From contig NZ_JAHRGM010000001.1 of assembly GCF_019097845.1 (NCBI RefSeq), positions 248,001 to 312,000 on the forward strand: a stretch of 64,000 bases of DNA, given 5' to 3'. Each line of letters starts with the position of its first letter. The first letter of the stretch is position 1. A model generated the notes under the pieces. That model was not told where the DNA came from. It searched no databases and worked only from the letters and a program-made list of their open reading frames with translations. Positions 33,894-42,734 of the stretch are shown one piece after another. The DNA is from Sphingobium sp. AS12 (GTDB taxonomy: Bacteria > Pseudomonadota > Alphaproteobacteria > Sphingomonadales > Sphingomonadaceae). The position numbers and the translations under genes are program-made.

Positions 33894-36872
33894 ATGACCG
33901 ACGCAACTGACTATAAGTCCACCGTTTTCCTGCCCGTTACCGACTTTCCGATGAAGGCCGGTCTGGCGCAGAAGGAACCCGCGATTGCGGCGAAGTGGGA
34001 GGCGATGGGTCTGTATGACCGGCTGCGCGAGCGGCGCAAGGGGCGCGAGCGCTTCATCCTGCATGACGGCCCGCCCTACGCCAATGGCGACATTCATATG
34101 GGCCATGCGATGAACAAGGTGCTGAAGGACATCATCGTCCGTTCGCAATCGCTGCTGGGCAAGGATGCGCCCTATGTGCCGGGCTGGGACTGCCATGGCC
34201 TGCCGATCGAATGGAAGATCGAGGAGGAATATCGCAAGAAGAAGCTGAACAAGGACGAGGTGCCCGCCGCCGAATTCCGCGCCCAGTGCCGCGCCTATGC
34301 CGACAAATGGGTGGGCGTGCAGAAGGAGCAGTTCAAGCGTCTGGGCGTGATGGGCGATTGGGCCGATCCGTACCTCACGATGAAGTTCGAGGCCGAGGCG
34401 ACGATCGTTGGCGAGTTGTTGAAGTTTGCGGAAAGCGGCCAACTCTACCGCGGGGCCAAGCCGGTGATGTGGTCCCCGGTTGAAAAGACCGCGCTGGCCG
34501 AGGCTGAGGTCGAGTATGAGGATGTGACGTCGACGCAGATCGACGTGGCGTTTGAGATTGTGGACGCGCCCAACGCGCCGGAACTGGTTGGCGCTTACGC
34601 GGTGATCTGGACGACGACGCCCTGGACGATCCCGGTGAACCAGGCGATCGCGTTTGGGGAGGGGATTGAGTATGTTCTCTTCGGCGATCATGGCGGCCCC
34701 AAGTTCTTGGCTGCCAAGGATCTGTTGCTGAATGGCGAGTTGCTCAATCGCCTCGGTATGGCGCGCGAGGTAGACATTTATTGGCAAGGCAAAGGCACCG
34801 ACCTTATCGGAGCTGTCGCCCGCCACCCGATGGCAGGCCGCCTTTCTTCACCCCTCCCCTTCAGGGGAGGGGCCGGGGGTGGGGGCCATCCAGATGGCAC
34901 CGCGCCGGTTGATAGCCCCCACCCCAACCCCTCCCCTGAAGGGGAGGGGCTTAAGGGAGATGGCTTCTTCGATCGCCCCCGTCCCTTCCTCCCCGCCGAT
35001 CATGTCACCACCGACGCGGGCACGGGCCTTGTCCATATGGCGCCCGACCATGGCGAGGAGGATTTCATTGCGTGCAAGGCGCTGGGGATCGACCCGGTGT
35101 TTGCGGTCAATGATGCGGGTTTCTATCGCGACGATTGGGAATGGTTGCCGGGGCAGGGCAGCGTCATCAATACCAAGTTCAACGGCGCGGACGGCCCGAT
35201 CTGTAGCGATCTGCGCGCGGCTGGCGCGCTGCTGTCGGCCAGCGAGTTCAGGCATAGCTATCCCCATAGCTGGCGGTCGAAGGCGCGGATCATCTATCGC
35301 TGCACGCCGCAATGGTTCATCCCCATGGACAAGCCCAGTGGGCAGGTGGCGGACTATCCGCTGCCGCCACTGGAGCCGGTCACCGGGGCGCTGGCGACGG
35401 TCCTGCCGACCAACGGCCCGACCCTGCGCGGCGTGGCGCTCGATGCGATCGCCAATACACGCTGGGTGCCGGAGCGGTCGCGCAACCGGATCAATGCGAT
35501 GGTCAGCGATCGCCCCGACTGGGTGATCAGCCGCCAGCGGGCCTGGGGCGTGCCGATCGCGCTTTATGTGCATCGCAAGAGTGGGCAATATCTGGTTGAT
35601 CCGGCAGTCAATGCCCGGATCATCGAAGCGTTCAAAGGCGCGGGGGCGGATGCCTGGTTCGGGGCGGATCATCAGGCGTTGCTGGGGCCCGACTACGACC
35701 TCAACGACTATGAGGTCGTGACCGACATTCTGGACGTGTGGTTCGATAGCGGTTCGACCCACAGTTTCGTGGTGGAAGCCCGCTATGGCGAGGGCGTGCG
35801 CGCCGACCTGTATCTGGAAGGGTCGGACCAGCATCGCGGCTGGTTCCAGTCCTCGCTGCTCGAATCCAGCGGCACGCGGGGGCGTGCGCCCTATGACGCG
35901 GTGCTGACTCATGGCTTCGCGCTGGACGGCACCGGGCGCAAAATGTCCAAGTCGCTGGGCAATGTTGTCGATCCGCTCAAGATCATGGGCGAAAGCGGCG
36001 CGGATATCTTGCGCGTCTGGGTCGCCAGCACCGACTATTTCGATGACGTCCGCATCGGCAAGGAAGTGCTGGCCGGGTCGTCCGACGCCTATCGCAAATT
36101 GCGCAATACTTTCCGCTACATGCTCGGCGCTCTTGCCGATTATGATGAAGAGGTCGAGGCGGTATCCTATGCCGAGATGCCGGAGCTGGAGCGCTATATG
36201 CTCCACCGGCTGGCGGTGCTGGACGCGGAATTGCGGTCGGTCGTGGACAAGGCGGCGGGCAGCGACAATTGGCTGGAGTTCAGCCGCTACACCCGCGCGC
36301 TGTTCGACTTCGCCAATAGCGACCTGTCGGCCTTCTTCTTCGATATCCGCAAGGATTGCCTCTATTGCGACGCGCCGTCGGACCCCAAGCGCCGCGCCTA
36401 TCGCACGTTGCTCGATACGCTGTTCCACGCGCTGGTCCGCTATGCTGCGCCGATCATCCCCTTCACCGCCGAGGAAGTATGGCAAAGCCGTTTCCCAAGT
36501 GACGAGGAAAGCGTGCATTTTCTGGAATGGCCGGAGATCGACCGTCACTGGATCAACGCGCATCTGGACGAAAAATGGACCGAGCTGCGCAGCCAGCGCG
36601 AACAGGTGAACGAGGCGATCGAGCCGTTGCGGCGCGAGAAGATCGTCCGATCCAGCCTGGAGGCCGACGTCACCATGGGGCAGGTGCTGGCCGTGGGTGA
36701 CGTGGATTTCGCCGAAGTGGCGATCGTCGCGCGGGTGACGATGGGCAAGGGCGACGGCATCAGCGTCCGCCCCAGCGAATGGCATAAATGCGGGCGCTGC
36801 TGGCGGTTGCTGCCGGAAGTGACCGATGACGGCGCGCTGTGCGACCGTTGCGATGATGTGGTGACGGCATGA
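33894..36872 (+). CDS. ileS: Isoleucyl-tRNA synthetase with an in-frame insertion in the editing domain
   Basis: 992 residues from the ATG at 33894 (MTDATDYKSTVFLPVTDFPM); the frame stays open upstream through a repeat. The HIGH-type motif is HMGH near residue 68, KMSKS is at 683-687, and the C-terminal zinc motif is CGRC...CDRC. Without the insert the enzyme would be about 952 residues, near the usual length. Residues about 317-356 (LSSPLPFRGGAGGGG ... SPEGEGLKGD) replace the short link between ARHPM and GFFDRPRPFL of the CP1 editing domain. That stretch is encoded by a palindromic repeat (see 34842-34961). Nearby it has the editing motif GTGLVHMAPDHGEEDF intact. It is followed by lspA. Confidence 0.97.
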   Translation: MTDATDYKSTVFLPVTDFPMKAGLAQKEPAIAAKWEAMGLYDRLRERRKGRERFILHDGPPYANGDIHMGHAMNKVLKDIIVRSQSLLGKDAPYVPGWDCHGLPIEWKIEEEYRKKKLNKDEVPAAEFRAQCRAYADKWVGVQKEQFKRLGVMGDWADPYLTMKFEAEATIVGELLKFAESGQLYRGAKPVMWSPVEKTALAEAEVEYEDVTSTQIDVAFEIVDAPNAPELVGAYAVIWTTTPWTIPVNQAIAFGEGIEYVLFGDHGGPKFLAAKDLLLNGELLNRLGMAREVDIYWQGKGTDLIGAVARHPMAGRLSSPLPFRGGAGGGGHPDGTAPVDSPHPNPSPEGEGLKGDGFFDRPRPFLPADHVTTDAGTGLVHMAPDHGEEDFIACKALGIDPVFAVNDAGFYRDDWEWLPGQGSVINTKFNGADGPICSDLRAAGALLSASEFRHSYPHSWRSKARIIYRCTPQWFIPMDKPSGQVADYPLPPLEPVTGALATVLPTNGPTLRGVALDAIANTRWVPERSRNRINAMVSDRPDWVISRQRAWGVPIALYVHRKSGQYLVDPAVNARIIEAFKGAGADAWFGADHQALLGPDYDLNDYEVVTDILDVWFDSGSTHSFVVEARYGEGVRADLYLEGSDQHRGWFQSSLLESSGTRGRAPYDAVLTHGFALDGTGRKMSKSLGNVVDPLKIMGESGADILRVWVASTDYFDDVRIGKEVLAGSSDAYRKLRNTFRYMLGALADYDEEVEAVSYAEMPELERYMLHRLAVLDAELRSVVDKAAGSDNWLEFSRYTRALFDFANSDLSAFFFDIRKDCLYCDAPSDPKRRAYRTLLDTLFHALVRYAAPIIPFTAEEVWQSRFPSDEESVHFLEWPEIDRHWINAHLDEKWTELRSQREQVNEAIEPLRREKIVRSSLEADVTMGQVLAVGDVDFAEVAIVARVTMGKGDGISVRPSEWHKCGRCWRLLPEVTDDGALCDRCDDVVTA
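34842..34961 (+). repeat. Palindromic element inside ileS (in-frame, about 120 bases)
   Basis: The left half has CCCCTCCCCTTCAGGGGAGG then GGCCGGGGGTGGGGGC; the right half has GCCCCCACCCCAACCC then CTCCCCTGAAGGGGAGGGG. The halves are inverted to each other over about 35 bases and each contains its own hairpin. The length keeps the frame and no stop codon occurs. The same kind of sequence appears between genes at 44923-45042. A naturally occurring insertion is inferred; I cannot compare with relatives here. Confidence 0.85.
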
Positions 36873-36889
36873 CGACCATTGCACCGTTT

Positions 36890-36964
36890 CGTCATCCCGG
36901 ACTCGATCCGGGATCCAGGGCGGCGCTGCACCGACCCTGGATGCTGACTTTCGTCAGCATGACG
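36890..36964. repeat. Family B paired-hairpin repeat copy 2, between ileS and lspA
   Basis: CGTCATCCCGGACTCGATCC on the left side pairs with its own mirror GGATCCAGGG; a CCCTGGATGCTGACTTTCG half with CGTCAGCATGACG lies on the right. It fills most of the 121-base gap between ileS and lspA. Confidence 0.75.
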
Positions 36965-36993
36965 CTATGTTTTTAGGCTGAGACAACAGAACC

Positions 36994-37509
36994 ATGCCCA
37001 CCCCTGCCAATCACCGCCCGCTGGGCCTGACCGTTGCGATCGTGACGTTGGCGCTCGACCAGCTGATCAAATATGCCGTCACCTATCCGCTGGCGCTGAA
37101 AAGCCGGGCGGAGACGGGTATCGAGATTTTGCCGATCTTTCGCCTGCGCTGGCTGGAAAATCGCGGCGTGTCGATGGGCTTTTTCCATGCCGATACCGAC
37201 CTGATGCGCTGGGCGCTGGTGGGGATGACGATATTGATCGCGGGCTTTGTCGGCGTGTGGATGTGGCGCGAAAAGGCGCGGCAGGATGTCGCGGCGCTGG
37301 GGCTGGTGCTGGGCGGGGCGATCGGCAATATCGTCGACCGGATCAGGCTGGGCTATGTCGTTGATTATGCGGACCTGCACTTTGGCGCATGGCGGCCCTT
37401 CCTGATTTTCAACCTGGCTGACGCAGCGATCACCATCGGCGTGCTGATCCTGCTTGCGCGGGCGTTGCTGCTGCGCGACAAGGGCGCAAATACGGAGACT
37501 TTGAAGTGA
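36994..37509 (+). CDS. lspA: Lipoprotein signal peptidase (signal peptidase II)
   Basis: 171 residues with four helices. The catalytic aspartates fall at D124 (GYVVDYADL) and D143 (FNLADAAI), the same numbers as in E. coli LspA. GGAIGNIVDRIRLG precedes the first. It cleaves prolipoproteins such as the DUF3035 lipoprotein encoded next. It follows ileS with a repeat between. Its stop overlaps the GTG start of the lipoprotein gene (GTGA). Confidence 0.97.
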   Translation: MPTPANHRPLGLTVAIVTLALDQLIKYAVTYPLALKSRAETGIEILPIFRLRWLENRGVSMGFFHADTDLMRWALVGMTILIAGFVGVWMWREKARQDVAALGLVLGGAIGNIVDRIRLGYVVDYADLHFGAWRPFLIFNLADAAITIGVLILLARALLLRDKGANTETLK

Positions 37510-37922
37510 AGCTTAAACTGATCCTTGCCGCCGGTCTGCTCTCCACCCTGTCGGCCTGTGGCGGCGGCGGTGGCCTGTTCAACCGCGAACGGCCCGATGA
37601 ATTTGCGGTGTCGCGTCAGGCGCCGCTGGTGATCCCGCCCGATTTCGCGCTGGTCCCGCCCGCGCCCGGCACGCCTTCGTCCAATGCGGTCGATTCGAGC
37701 AAGGCGGCGATGGAAGCGATGTTCGGTGGCCCGGCCCAGCGCAGCGCGACCGAAACATCGACGTTGAACGCCGCCGGTCGCGCCAATGCAGCGGCGGGAA
37801 TCCGCTCGACCGCGGGCGATCCGGGGACCGAAGTGGTCGACAAGGGCGCAGCCACCCGCGACATTATTGCAGCGCCGGAAGGCGACGGGCAGGACGCGAG
37901 GGCGGCAACGCCGCAGCAGTAA
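37506..37922 (+). CDS. DUF3035 lipoprotein, GTG start
   Basis: 138 residues. A lipobox (TLSAC) ends the signal peptide MKLKLILAAGLLSTLSAC, giving a lipid-modified cysteine at residue 18. The mature protein has a glycine run, then the DUF3035 hallmark RPDEFAVSRQAPLVIPPDFALVPPAPGT, then a low-complexity Ala/Ser-rich region. The start codon GTG overlaps the lspA stop, so the two are translationally coupled. Conserved next to lspA in alphaproteobacteria. Function is unknown. A clear terminator follows. Confidence 0.9.
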   Translation: MKLKLILAAGLLSTLSACGGGGGLFNRERPDEFAVSRQAPLVIPPDFALVPPAPGTPSSNAVDSSKAAMEAMFGGPAQRSATETSTLNAAGRANAAAGIRSTAGDPGTEVVDKGAATRDIIAAPEGDGQDARAATPQQ

Positions 37923-37930
37923 GGAATGAG

Positions 37931-37958
37931 AAAAGGGGCCGGATGGCCCCTTTTTTAT
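37931..37958 (+). terminator. Rho-independent terminator after the DUF3035 gene
   Basis: AAAAGGGGCC (37932-37941) pairs with GGCCCC plus T run (37946-37957), around a four-base loop. It ends the ribF-ileS-lspA-DUF3035 transcript, 9 bases after the stop codon. Confidence 0.9.
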
Positions 37959-38002
37959 GGTGATAGCTGCATTGGCTGATTTTCGGGTGAAACTCTGCCC
38001 TC

Positions 38003-38068
38003 CGTTCGTTTCGAGCGAAGTCGAGAAACCTGTGCATGATGTTTCTCGACTTCGCTCGAAATGAACGG
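38003..38068. repeat. Family C variant repeat copy 4 (short form)
   Basis: CGTTCGTTTCGAGCGAAGTC then GAGAAAC on the left mirrors GTTTCTC then GACTTCGCTCGAAATGAACG on the right, nearly perfect over about 27 bases. It lies between the terminator and dxs. Confidence 0.8.
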
Positions 38069-38118
38069 AGCAAAGTGAGGTTATCAGACCTCAGACCCTC
38101 CCCCTAAGGAGGAGGACT

Positions 38119-40047
38119 TTACGCCCGCGCTTCCGTTCCCACGCTGTTATGCCGCAATGCCGTCAGCACGGTGTCGATGATGGCATCCGCGTCCAGGTGG
38201 GCGTCGGCATATTGTTTTTCGGGCTTGTCCTGATCCTGAAACACGTCCGGCAGGCGCAGGGTGCGTAGTTTCAGGCCGTTGTCGATGAGGCCAAGGTCGC
38301 TGGCCAGTGTCAGCACATGGGCGCCAAGGCCGCCGATTGCGCCTTCCTCTATCGTCACAGCGACTTCGTGGGTGGTGAGCAGGCGGCGGATCATCGCTTC
38401 GTCGAGCGGCTTGGCGAAGCGCAGGTCGGCGACGGTGGTGGAAAGGCCGCGCGCTTCCAATGCTTCGGCGGCTTTCAGCGCTTCCTCCAGCCGCGTGCCG
38501 AGTGAGAGGATGGCGACCTGCCGCCCTTCGCGCACGATGCGGCCTTTGCCGATTTCCAGGCGTTCGGGGACGACAGGCATATCGACGCCGGTGCCGTTGC
38601 CGCGCGGGTAGCGCAGCGCAATCGGCCCGCTGTCATGGCAGGCGGCGGTGTGGGTCATATGGACCAGTTCGGCTTCGTCCGCCGCGGCCATCACCACCAT
38701 ATTGGGCAGGGTGGCGAGATAGGTGACATCGAAACTGCCCGCATGGGTGGAGCCGTCCGCACCGACAAGGCCCGCGCGGTCGATGGCGAACCGGACCGGC
38801 AGATTCTGGATCGCGACGTCATGGACGACCTGATCGTAAGCGCGTTGCAGGAAGGTCGAATAGATGGCGCAGAAAGGCCGCATCCCTTGCGCGGCGAGGC
38901 CAGCGGCGAAGGTGACGGCATGTTGTTCGGCGATGCCGACGTCAAAGCAGCGGTCGGGGAAGGCGGTTGCGAATTTGTCGAGGCCCGTGCCGGACGGCAT
39001 GGCCGCGGTGATGGCGCAGACTGTGGGATCGCGCTGCGCCTCGGCGATCAGCGCCTGGGCAAAGACATTGGTGTAGCTGGGCGGGCCGGGCGGTGCCTTG
39101 GCCTGGGTGCCGGTGATGACGTCGAATTTCTGGACGCCATGATATTTGTCGTCGGCGGCTTCGGCGGGACCGTAGCCCTTGCCCTTTTGCGTGACGACAT
39201 GGATCAGGCACGGCCCTTCGGCGGCGTCGCGGACATTTTCCAGCACCGGGATCAGCTGGTCGAGATTGTGGCCGTCGATCGGGCCGACATAGTAAAAGCC
39301 CAGTTCCTCGAACAAGGTGCCGCCCATCGCCATGCCGCGGGCGAATTCGTCGGTCTTGCGCGCGGCATTGTGGAGCGGGCGGGGCAGCTTGCGCGCCAGC
39401 TTCTTGGCAAGGTCGCGCAGGCCGAGAAATTCGCGACTGGAGACAAGGCGCGCGAGATAGCCCGACAGGCCGCCGACCGGCGGGGCGATCGACATATCAT
39501 TGTCGTTCAGGATGACGATCAGGCGATTGCCCGCCGCCTGCGCATTGTTCATCGCCTCATAGGCCATGCCTGCCGACATCGCGCCGTCGCCGATGACGGC
39601 GATGCCCTTGCCCGGCTGATCCTGCATCTTGTTGGCGATGGCAAAGCCCAAAGCCGCGCTGATCGATGTGGAGCTGTGCGCCGCGCCGAACGGGTCATAT
39701 TCGGACTCGGCGCGCTTGGTGAAACCCGACAGGCCGCCACCCTGACGCAGGGTGCGGATGCGATCGCGCCGCCCGGTCAGGATTTTATGCGGGTAGCATT
39801 GATGCCCCACGTCCCAGATCAGCTTGTCGCGGGGCGTGTCGAACACATAATGGATCGCTGTGGTGAGTTCCACCACGCCAAGCCCGGACCCCAGATGGCC
39901 GCCAGTGACGCCGACGGCGGCGATCACTTCCTGCCGCAGCTCGTCGGCGAGTTGCCGCAGCTGCTCCGGCTTGAGGGCGCGCAGGTCGGACGGCCAGATC
40001 ACCTGGTCGAGCAACGGGGTTTCGGGGCGATCGTTCATAAAAGGCAT
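38119..40047 (-). CDS. dxs: 1-deoxy-D-xylulose-5-phosphate synthase
   Basis: 642 residues, the usual length. It condenses pyruvate and glyceraldehyde 3-phosphate with thiamine diphosphate, the first step of the MEP isoprenoid pathway. Marks include [15 protein letters not shown], the thiamine-binding [33 protein letters not shown] with the catalytic glutamate, and [17 protein letters not shown]. An ATG three codons downstream is an alternative start. It is the last gene of a minus-strand run after the Zur-like regulator (49-base gap). Isoprenoid supply feeds ubiquinone and carotenoids in sphingomonads. Confidence 0.97.
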   Translation of the reverse strand: MPFMNDRPETPLLDQVIWPSDLRALKPEQLRQLADELRQEVIAAVGVTGGHLGSGLGVVELTTAIHYVFDTPRDKLIWDVGHQCYPHKILTGRRDRIRTLRQGGGLSGFTKRAESEYDPFGAAHSSTSISAALGFAIANKMQDQPGKGIAVIGDGAMSAGMAYEAMNNAQAAGNRLIVILNDNDMSIAPPVGGLSGYLARLVSSREFLGLRDLAKKLARKLPRPLHNAARKTDEFARGMAMGGTLFEELGFYYVGPIDGHNLDQLIPVLENVRDAAEGPCLIHVVTQKGKGYGPAEAADDKYHGVQKFDVITGTQAKAPPGPPSYTNVFAQALIAEAQRDPTVCAITAAMPSGTGLDKFATAFPDRCFDVGIAEQHAVTFAAGLAAQGMRPFCAIYSTFLQRAYDQVVHDVAIQNLPVRFAIDRAGLVGADGSTHAGSFDVTYLATLPNMVVMAAADEAELVHMTHTAACHDSGPIALRYPRGNGTGVDMPVVPERLEIGKGRIVREGRQVAILSLGTRLEEALKAAEALEARGLSTTVADLRFAKPLDEAMIRRLLTTHEVAVTIEEGAIGGLGAHVLTLASDLGLIDNGLKLRTLRLPDVFQDQDKPEKQYADAHLDADAIIDTVLTALRHNSVGTEARA

Positions 40048-40096
40048 AGACTCGTCAGGGCGCTAGGCCGTTCCGTCGCGAAGCGCAACGATCCAC

Positions 40097-40564
40097 TTAT
40101 GCAGCGCATTTGGCGCATGTTCCCAAAATCTCGATCACCGGGCGTTCGGGCCTGAACCCTTCCTGCTCGGCAACGGCGCGGACCTGGTTGGTGACCTTGT
40201 CATCATCAAGGTGCGTGGCCTGCTTGCAGGTGCGGCACACCAGGAAGATGCAGTCGTGATGGCAGCCGGGATGGGCGTTGGCGATATAGGCGTTGGCGCT
40301 TTCCACCCGCATCGCGATATTGTTGGTCACGAACAGGTCGAGGATGCGATAGACGCTGTTGGGCGCGACCCGCTTGCCGCGCGCCTTGGACACGGTATCG
40401 GCGATGTCATAGGCCGAAGCGGGCTTTTCCTCCGCCGCCAGCGCGTCGAAAATGGCCGCGCGCATGGGCGTCCATTGTTCGCTCTGCGCTTCCAGCGTGA
40501 CGCGCGCGGCGTCGGCCAGCCGGGTGCCGGTGGGTTCGTGATGATGATGGTGATGGTCGGCCAT
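40097..40564 (-). CDS. Fur-family transcriptional regulator, Zur-like
   Basis: 155 residues. A histidine-rich start (MADHHHHHHEPTG) precedes a Fur-type winged helix (about 25-95, EEKPASAYDIADTVSK, RVAPNSVYRILDLF). The metal/dimerisation part holds the histidine/cysteine set NAHPGCHHDCIFLVCRTC and the C-terminal CAKC pair, giving two CxxC structural-zinc motifs. The shape is closer to Zur than to Fur. It probably represses zinc-uptake genes, none of which are in the window. Six consecutive natural histidines could hold zinc. Confidence 0.88.
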   Translation of the reverse strand: MADHHHHHHEPTGTRLADAARVTLEAQSEQWTPMRAAIFDALAAEEKPASAYDIADTVSKARGKRVAPNSVYRILDLFVTNNIAMRVESANAYIANAHPGCHHDCIFLVCRTCKQATHLDDDKVTNQVRAVAEQEGFRPERPVIEILGTCAKCAA

Positions 40565-40608
40565 GACGTCAATCTAGGCCGGGTCAGTGGCGGGGGCAAG
40601 GGCGCGCG

Positions 40609-40935
40609 TCAGCGTTGCCCGAAGGTCCATGCCGCCCACAGCCATCCGGCGATCATCAGCAGCCCGCCGATCGGGGTGATCGCGCCCAGCCATTTGGGTG
40701 CGCCCAGCGCCATGGCATAGAGGGTGAGGGCGAATATTGCCGCGCCGACCAGCAGCAGCGCCGCCGCGCCGCGCGCGACGCCCATGATCGCCAGCGCGGC
40801 GACGGCGTGGACCAGTTGATACAGGCCGCCGGTGCGCAGCCATTCGACCGCCTTGGCATCGGTAACGCCATGCGCGCCGAACGCGCCCGCGCCGATGGCC
40901 AGGGCGGCGGACAGGGCGGCGAAAATCGCGATCAT
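40609..40935 (-). CDS. DUF423 small membrane protein
   Basis: 108 residues with four hydrophobic helices. GAGAFGAHGVTD near the start and LYQLVHAVAAL and ALGAPKWLGAITPIGGLLMIAGW are DUF423 family hallmarks. It is of unknown function. Its ATG overlaps the antiporter stop (ATGA) and it lies 44 bases before the Zur-like regulator on the same strand. Confidence 0.88.
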   Translation of the reverse strand: MIAIFAALSAALAIGAGAFGAHGVTDAKAVEWLRTGGLYQLVHAVAALAIMGVARGAAALLLVGAAIFALTLYAMALGAPKWLGAITPIGGLLMIAGWLWAAWTFGQR

Positions 40936-42734
40936 GTCTTGTCTCCATCGCCACGGGTCAGCAGGCGCATCCCCCGGCCGGGGCGATACATCAGGTCTTT
41001 GGCCGCGATCAGGCTGCCATGCTCGATCTGAAGCGCGAGGCGCTGCTGATCATTGGCGCGATATTGGCGTTCGACTTCCTCGATTTCCTCAGGCGGGACG
41101 CCGAGCGCCTGCATCGCCTGCACGCCCATGCAGATGGCCGATTCATAAACTTCGCGGACGACGGCGGCCAGATCCATATCCTGCAAGGCCAGCAATTGCC
41201 GCCGGTCGAAAGCGCGGACCATGAGCGCAGCCTGCGGGAAGGCTTCGGCGATCGGCTGGAGTGTGCGGCTGTCGAGCGAGGGATCGTCGATGCAGAAGGC
41301 GATCAGCCGGGCTTCGTCCGCACCTGCGCGGTGTAGCAGGTCGATACGGGTGCCGTCGCCATAATAGACCTTCGTGTCGAAGCGCTGCGACACTTCGATC
41401 TGGGCAGGCTTCTTGTCGATCGACACGACGGCAAAGCCATGGCCGATCAGCATCTGCGCGACGGTCTGGCCGAACCGGCCATAGCCCACGACGATGGCGG
41501 TGCCGCGTGGCGCCTGGTCCGGGCCGGGCAGGTCCGCGCCATCTTTGGGCGCGGCGAACTCGAAGCGGCGGGCGAACAGCATCAGGAAGGGCGTGGTCGC
41601 CATGGAGAAGGTGACGATGGCGCTGAACAGGCTGGCGGCTTCGGGCGCGATCAGCAGCGCGCCCTGCGCCTGGGCGAACAGGACGAAGCCGAATTCGCCG
41701 CCCTGGCTCAGCAACAGGCCAGCGCCCAGTGCGGGTCGCCAGTCCATGCCGAACAGGCGGGCAAGGCCAGCGATGATCGCCGCCTTGGTCGCGACCAGGA
41801 TCAGCGCCATGCCGATGACGAATATCGGGTTGGCCGCGACGGTGGCGAGGTCCAGCACCATGCCGACGGCCAGGAAGAAAAGGCCGAGCAGGATAGAGCG
41901 GAAGGGTTCGACGTCGGCCTCAATCTCATGCCGGTAGGGCGAATCGGCGAGCATCACGCCCGCGACGAAGGCGCCCAGCGCGGTCGACAGGTGCAGGCTG
42001 TGCATCAGCGCGGCGGCGGCCAGCACGGTGAACAGGCCGACGGTGACGAACAGCTCGCGCTCGCCAAACCGCCCGACAAGGGACAGGAGCGGGCGCAGTA
42101 TGAAGCGGCCTGTAAGGACGAGGCCGACAATCGCTGCGACCGTGTAGGCCGCCGTCATCCATCCCGGTGGTCCGCCCGCGTCAGCCGGATTGCGGGAGAG
42201 CGCCGCGACGATAGTGATCAGCGGGACGATGGAGAGATCCTGAAACAGCAGGATCGAGAATATTTTTTCACCAAAGGGCGAATTGATTCTGCCACTGGAC
42301 TTGAGGCCCGGCAAGACCTGCGCCGTCGAGGAAAGCGCGAGCGGCAGGCCGAGCGCAATCGCAGCGCCCCAGGTGAAGCCGGTGAAGTAGAAGATGATCG
42401 CGGTGAGGGCGCAGCCGCACAGCACGACCTGCGCCATGCCGAGTGCGAAGATGTCCTTTTTCAACCGCCAGAGACGGGCGGGATGAAGTTCCAGGCCGAC
42501 GAGGAAGAGCAGCAGGACGATGCCGATTTCGGCAATGGCGAGCTTCGATTCGCCCCCGCCGACCAGCCCCAGCCCCTGCGGCCCGACCAGCGCCCCCGCG
42601 ACGAGATAGCCCAGCACCGCACCAAGCCCGAAGCGGCGGAAAATGATGACGAACAACAAGGCAGCACCCAGCAGGATGACGCCATCGGACAGGAGTATTT
42701 CGGTTGCGCTGACCGGCGTGGGTGGTGTCGGCAT
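40932..42734 (-). CDS. CPA2-family K+/H+ antiporter with RCK domain (KefB/KefC-like)
   Basis: 600 residues. The first about 390 residues form 12 or so membrane helices (GPQGLGLVGGGESKLAIAEIGIVLLLFLVGLEL and LLFQDLSIVPLITIVAAL are typical CPA2 motifs). A cytoplasmic RCK-N domain follows (about 410-525) with the nucleotide loop VVGYGRFGQTVAQML. The tail is about 75 residues. It would export K+ against H+. The helper protein (KefF/G) is not next to it. Its start overlaps the stop of the IscU-like gene by one base, and DUF423 overlaps its stop. Confidence 0.92.
   Translation of the reverse strand: MPTPPTPVSATEILLSDGVILLGAALLFVIIFRRFGLGAVLGYLVAGALVGPQGLGLVGGGESKLAIAEIGIVLLLFLVGLELHPARLWRLKKDIFALGMAQVVLCGCALTAIIFYFTGFTWGAAIALGLPLALSSTAQVLPGLKSSGRINSPFGEKIFSILLFQDLSIVPLITIVAALSRNPADAGGPPGWMTAAYTVAAIVGLVLTGRFILRPLLSLVGRFGERELFVTVGLFTVLAAAALMHSLHLSTALGAFVAGVMLADSPYRHEIEADVEPFRSILLGLFFLAVGMVLDLATVAANPIFVIGMALILVATKAAIIAGLARLFGMDWRPALGAGLLLSQGGEFGFVLFAQAQGALLIAPEAASLFSAIVTFSMATTPFLMLFARRFEFAAPKDGADLPGPDQAPRGTAIVVGYGRFGQTVAQMLIGHGFAVVSIDKKPAQIEVSQRFDTKVYYGDGTRIDLLHRAGADEARLIAFCIDDPSLDSRTLQPIAEAFPQAALMVRAFDRRQLLALQDMDLAAVVREVYESAICMGVQAMQALGVPPEEIEEVERQYRANDQQRLALQIEHGSLIAAKDLMYRPGRGMRLLTRGDGDKT

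Noticed and set aside
34842-34961. The ileS segment as a frameshift or pseudogene mark
   Set aside because: The frame is kept and all downstream IleS motifs (KMSKS, zinc cysteines) are intact.
34848-36884. A 678-codon minus-strand open frame opposite ileS
   Set aside because: It is antisense to a clear ileS and has no family motifs.
40526-40564. Engineered His-tag in the Zur-like gene
   Set aside because: The run is in natural genomic context with normal codon mix (CAT and CAC) and native flanking genes.
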